From NCBI RefSeq assembly GCF_030160655.1, contig NZ_BSOT01000005.1, forward strand, positions 186,001 to 250,000: a stretch of DNA of 64,000 nt. The letters are read 5' to 3'. Within the stretch, counting starts at the first letter, position 1. Every line of letters starts with the position of its first letter. Positions 61,625-64,000 of this stretch are shown piece by piece. This DNA is from Agaribacter marinus (GTDB taxonomy: Bacteria; Pseudomonadota; Gammaproteobacteria; Enterobacterales; Alteromonadaceae). Under the pieces are notes generated by a model. It had not been told where the DNA came from. It was given only the letters and a program-made list of their open reading frames with translations, and ran no database searches. Position numbers and translations under genes: made by a program.

Positions 61625-61815
61625 TTATTATCCAATATGTTTTTAATTTGTATATGCGTCGAACTATATTTCGTACGTCTTAAAATGGTGTTTATTATAC
61701 ATTAATTAAGTCTATATTGTGTGTATGTTGAGATGAAGTGACCATAGGAATAAGCAATGGTCATTTACCTTAAAAAATAGAATAGGGTTAATACTCTGTC
61801 AACGCCACGTCTGAT

Positions 61816-62412
61816 TTAACGAAATACGGTAAGTGAATAATCTATTATATTTTTAAGTTCATCAAAGGAGTTACCGTTTCTCGCTGATACTGCTAAGCCA
61901 AATTGCAGTGTCAAAAGATAATCTGCGACTACAGTTGGCGATTTATCAATGCTCAAATTTCCTTGTTGTTGCTCTTTCTCGAAAAAATTGGTCAATGTGA
62001 GTAAGGTTTGTTTATTTATATTGTTAATTATTGACGATGAGTTTTCAGGTAAACCCGAGCCCGTAGCTTCTGACGTGGAGTGGCAAACTAAGCAGCCGAT
62101 AGGTAAGTTTGAATTGGTTATCATTTCTGCACTAGAGAGTAAATAGTTTCGAATACGTTGGTTCAAACTTAACTCTGCTTTGGACAATTCAACAAAATGT
62201 ATCATTCCATGTTTTTTTAAATACAGTTCCATCGCTTGGTTAAATAAGACTTCTTTGTTAACAAAAGTGGCGTAAAGACTAGATTTATTAACACCCATGG
62301 CGGTCGTTAAGTCTGTTAAAGATGTGCCCGGATATCCGTTTTTCCAAAATACGAACATCGCTTTTTCAAGCGCGATATCTTTATCAAAGTTTCGATTTCG
62401 ACCTGCTGCCAT
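61816..62412 (-). CDS. TetR/AcrR family regulator (paralogue of the 2952-3563 gene)
   Basis: A 198-residue repressor. The helix-turn-helix region is GRNRNFDKDIALEKAMFVFW, KNGYPGTSLTDLTTAMGVNK and SSLYATFVNKEVLFNQAMEL. This wording is close to the regulator at 2952-3563 (NFDRDAALQAAVKVFW, SLYATFGDKHSLF), so they are paralogues. The start is 125 bp from the divergent SDR gene at 62537, and a 30-bp perfect palindrome between them is the obvious operator. The inducer is unknown. Confidence 0.92.
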   Translation of the reverse strand: MAAGRNRNFDKDIALEKAMFVFWKNGYPGTSLTDLTTAMGVNKSSLYATFVNKEVLFNQAMELYLKKHGMIHFVELSKAELSLNQRIRNYLLSSAEMITNSNLPIGCLVCHSTSEATGSGLPENSSSIINNINKQTLLTLTNFFEKEQQQGNLSIDKSPTVVADYLLTLQFGLAVSARNGNSFDELKNIIDYSLTVFR

Positions 62413-62478
62413 AAAATCCGCATCCTAAAAAAATTATAAATTTATTGCTTGTAATTTTGGACCGAACGGTTTAATTTG

Positions 62479-62508
62479 TCAATTATGAACCGATCGGTTC
62501 ATAATTGA
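62479..62508. promoter_or_regulatory. 30-bp perfect palindrome, probable TetR operator
   Basis: The centre is TGAACCGATCGGTTCA, extended outward as TCAATTA on the left and TAATTGA on the right, perfectly symmetric over 30 bp. A second, degenerate half-similar block (GGACCGAACGGTTT) lies about 20 bp upstream (62459-62472). Such AACCGxxCGGTT centres are typical of TetR operators (TRN2-like 'ACCGnnCGGT'). Confidence 0.9.
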
Positions 62509-62536
62509 GTGTCAATATTGAAAGAACATAGGAATT

Positions 62537-63298
62537 ATGAAAATGAATGATTTAACAAGCAAGGTTGCAGTCGTTACAGGTGGGAATAGCGGTATTGGTT
62601 TTGAAACCGCAAAGTATTTTAAAAATGCTGGCGCTGAAGTCATCATTACTGGGCGCTCAGCAGATAAAGTGGCTAATGCGGCTAACGAGCTGGGAGTTAA
62701 GGGGATCGTTGCAGATGTCACTGACTTAGCTGCTATTGATGCTCTGGTAGCGCAAGTAAGGAATGAATTTGAACGTGTTGACATTCTATTTGTTAACGCT
62801 GGAATATTTGCACCTGCACCTGTTGGTCAAGTTACAGAAGAAATGTTTGATATGCAGATGGGTATTAACTTTAAAGGTGCTGTATTTACGACTGAAAAGT
62901 TTTTGCCTATTCTAAATGATGGTGGCTCAGTCATTAATCTTTCGTCAATAAATGCTTATACTGGTATGCCCAATACAGCCATTTATGGCGCTTCTAAGGC
63001 GGCTTTAAATTCATATACAAGAACGGCGGCAACAGAACTTGCGCCAAGAAAAATACGTGTGAACGCAGTAAACCCCGGGCCTATATACACGCCAATTTTT
63101 GGCAAAGCAGGCATGCCCGAAGAGCAGCTAAATGAATTTGCGGGCGCGATACAGAATAGGGTTCCGCTCAAGCGCTTTGGTCAACCAGAGGATATAGCGA
63201 AACTTGTGACATTTTTAGCGTCTGATGATGCTGCATTTATTACTGGTTCTGAGTACAACATTGACGGAGGGATAAATATCAACCCTATTTTGTCATAG
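62537..63298 (+). CDS. SDR family NAD(P)-dependent oxidoreductase (paralogue of the 3646-4383 gene)
   Basis: A 253-residue classical short-chain dehydrogenase. The cofactor motif is TGGNSGIG, with a following ITGRSADKVANAANELG; LFVNAGIFAP replaces the usual NNAG; catalytic Ser in SVINLSSINAYTG, Tyr/Lys in AIYGASKAALNSYTR; C-terminus ITGSEYNIDGGI. Divergent from the TetR gene across the 30-bp palindrome, so inducible expression is expected. The substrate is unknown; the gene pair may act in detoxification of a small organic compound. Confidence 0.92.
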   Translation: MKMNDLTSKVAVVTGGNSGIGFETAKYFKNAGAEVIITGRSADKVANAANELGVKGIVADVTDLAAIDALVAQVRNEFERVDILFVNAGIFAPAPVGQVTEEMFDMQMGINFKGAVFTTEKFLPILNDGGSVINLSSINAYTGMPNTAIYGASKAALNSYTRTAATELAPRKIRVNAVNPGPIYTPIFGKAGMPEEQLNEFAGAIQNRVPLKRFGQPEDIAKLVTFLASDDAAFITGSEYNIDGGININPILS

Positions 63299-63400
63299 TT
63301 GTAAGATTTGTAGAGATCGTTTCAATACAATACGACCTTATGAACAAAGAAATTAGACAACGCTTAAAGTAAATTACGCTTTAAGAATAGACTAAAAATG

Positions 63401-63437
63401 CAGGTCTGATGTGCCGCAGATGTGGCATATCTAGACC
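63401..63437. repeat. Imperfect inverted repeat
   Basis: AGGTCTGATGTGCC at the left is mirrored, with two unpaired bases, by TGGCATATCTAGACCT at the right. No T-run. It may be a terminator for the SDR gene or the end of a small non-coding element. Confidence 0.4.
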
Positions 63438-63583
63438 TACTCCTCGTAAGCCTTACTAACTCCGACTTGATCTGATACATACGCCTTTGTAATCTTGTCT
63501 CTATAATAGCTGGCGATATCATCTTTGCTAGAGTCTAGCCATGGCTAATTGCGCCCTTGTATGCAGCATCTTTTTGATTGTAA

Positions 63584-64000
63584 TTACGGTAATACAATTT
63601 CCATAAGCACTGCGCCATTACCATAACTTGCGTCTACAATTATACCTGTAACGACCTCAAAACCATTGTTTGCCCAAAAACTAGAAGAACCTTGCACGGC
63701 GACAAGCGCAATTCTTTTCATCTGCCGATGTTTTGCAATCGAAAACAAGTGACTTATCAAATTAGTGCCTACACCTAACCCTCTAAATCTTGAGGAAACA
63801 GCCATATCATGAAGATATAGACAGTCATATTCATAAATTCTAGGTAGGGCTTGGAATAATTTGGGCGGTTCTTTACCTAACCACGGGTGGGCTAAAAGAT
63901 AGCCTTGTACTTCGTTAGTTTTAGAAACCGACACTAAGCATGTAGATGGAGAATATTCTTGTTTGTTTTTTAATATATTCAACTCTTCAGAACCTATCTG
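63584..64000 (-). CDS. GNAT family N-acetyltransferase (5' end outside window)
   Basis: The frame is open from the window end (reading ..GSEELNILKNKQEYSPSTCL), so the start lies beyond 64000; a TTG at 63982 is not needed. Motif A: YLHDMAVSSRFRGLGVGTNL (acetyl-CoA loop RGLGVG), followed by ISHLFSIAKHRQMKRIALVA and SSSFWANNGFEVV. The sequence GYLLAHPWLGKEPPKLFQAL before motif A fits a known GNAT subgroup. The substrate is unknown. Encoded on the minus strand after a gene-free stretch of about 285 bp. Confidence 0.85.
   Translation of the reverse strand, partial: QIGSEELNILKNKQEYSPSTCLVSVSKTNEVQGYLLAHPWLGKEPPKLFQALPRIYEYDCLYLHDMAVSSRFRGLGVGTNLISHLFSIAKHRQMKRIALVAVQGSSSFWANNGFEVVTGIIVDASYGNGAVLMEIVLP

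Overview
The window looks like chromosomal DNA of a marine gammaproteobacterium of the Alteromonadales (Alteromonas/Glaciecola/Paraglaciecola-like). This is inferred from the moderately AT-rich composition and from typical housekeeping genes: glnS, yciK, sohB, a YbgI/Nif3 protein, cmoM, cheV, a VolA/Pla-1-type lipoprotein phospholipase and a CLCA_X-type protein. No rRNA, tRNA or CRISPR array was seen.

Region 1 (1-1,700) holds the 3' end of a chemoreceptor gene and a truncated IS3-family transposase. Region 2 (about 1,700-16,600) is a gene-cassette array. Small, mostly plus-strand genes (secreted or membrane proteins, DUF4288, MAPEG, DUF1330, VOC, DUF4180, GFA and several GNAT proteins) are separated by attC-like imperfect palindromes ending in GTTRRRY cores. 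The clearest are at 2337-2443, 2828-2933, 7296-7361, 9698-9787 and 10827-10961. No integron integrase is visible, so it is a CALIN-like array or part of a larger chromosomal integron. It also contains decayed mobile elements: an IS1182-type transposase remnant between 12-bp inverted repeats and a group II intron domain V.

Region 3 (16,700-24,350) carries an ECF sigma/anti-sigma/coiled-coil operon and accessory genes: a PhyH-like dioxygenase, GNATs, a PD40 repeat protein, GFA and a LysE exporter. Region 4 (24,365-37,722) is a sugar-linked block. A tightly packed minus-strand operon of planctomycete/verrucomicrobial type encodes a large membrane-anchored DUF1592 cytochrome, a Tat-exported DUF1552 protein, a FucP-type sugar/H+ symporter, an ECF sigma factor and a FecR-LamG anti-sigma-like protein. 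Next to it are an SLC45-like sugar transporter, a sugar O-acetyltransferase, a GGDEF/BLUF divergent pair and a LacI regulator. A second PVC-type module, a sulfatase divergent from a PVC-type heme protein (50,466-54,868), has a LacI-type palindrome in its shared promoter. Together these suggest a horizontally acquired system for a (sulfated, possibly fucose-containing) glycan, but the substrate is not proven.

Region 5 (37,900-50,400) is mostly core genome, followed by a MocR/EamA divergent pair. Region 6 (55,000-64,000) has a CBM48-like protein, glutathione peroxidase, a CLCA_X protein, a folate-independent methionine synthase pair (MesX-MesD type) with a MetR-like LysR gene and a MetR box, a GlcG/HbpS-family protein, a second TetR/SDR divergent pair with a 30-bp perfect palindrome, and a GNAT gene running off the window end.
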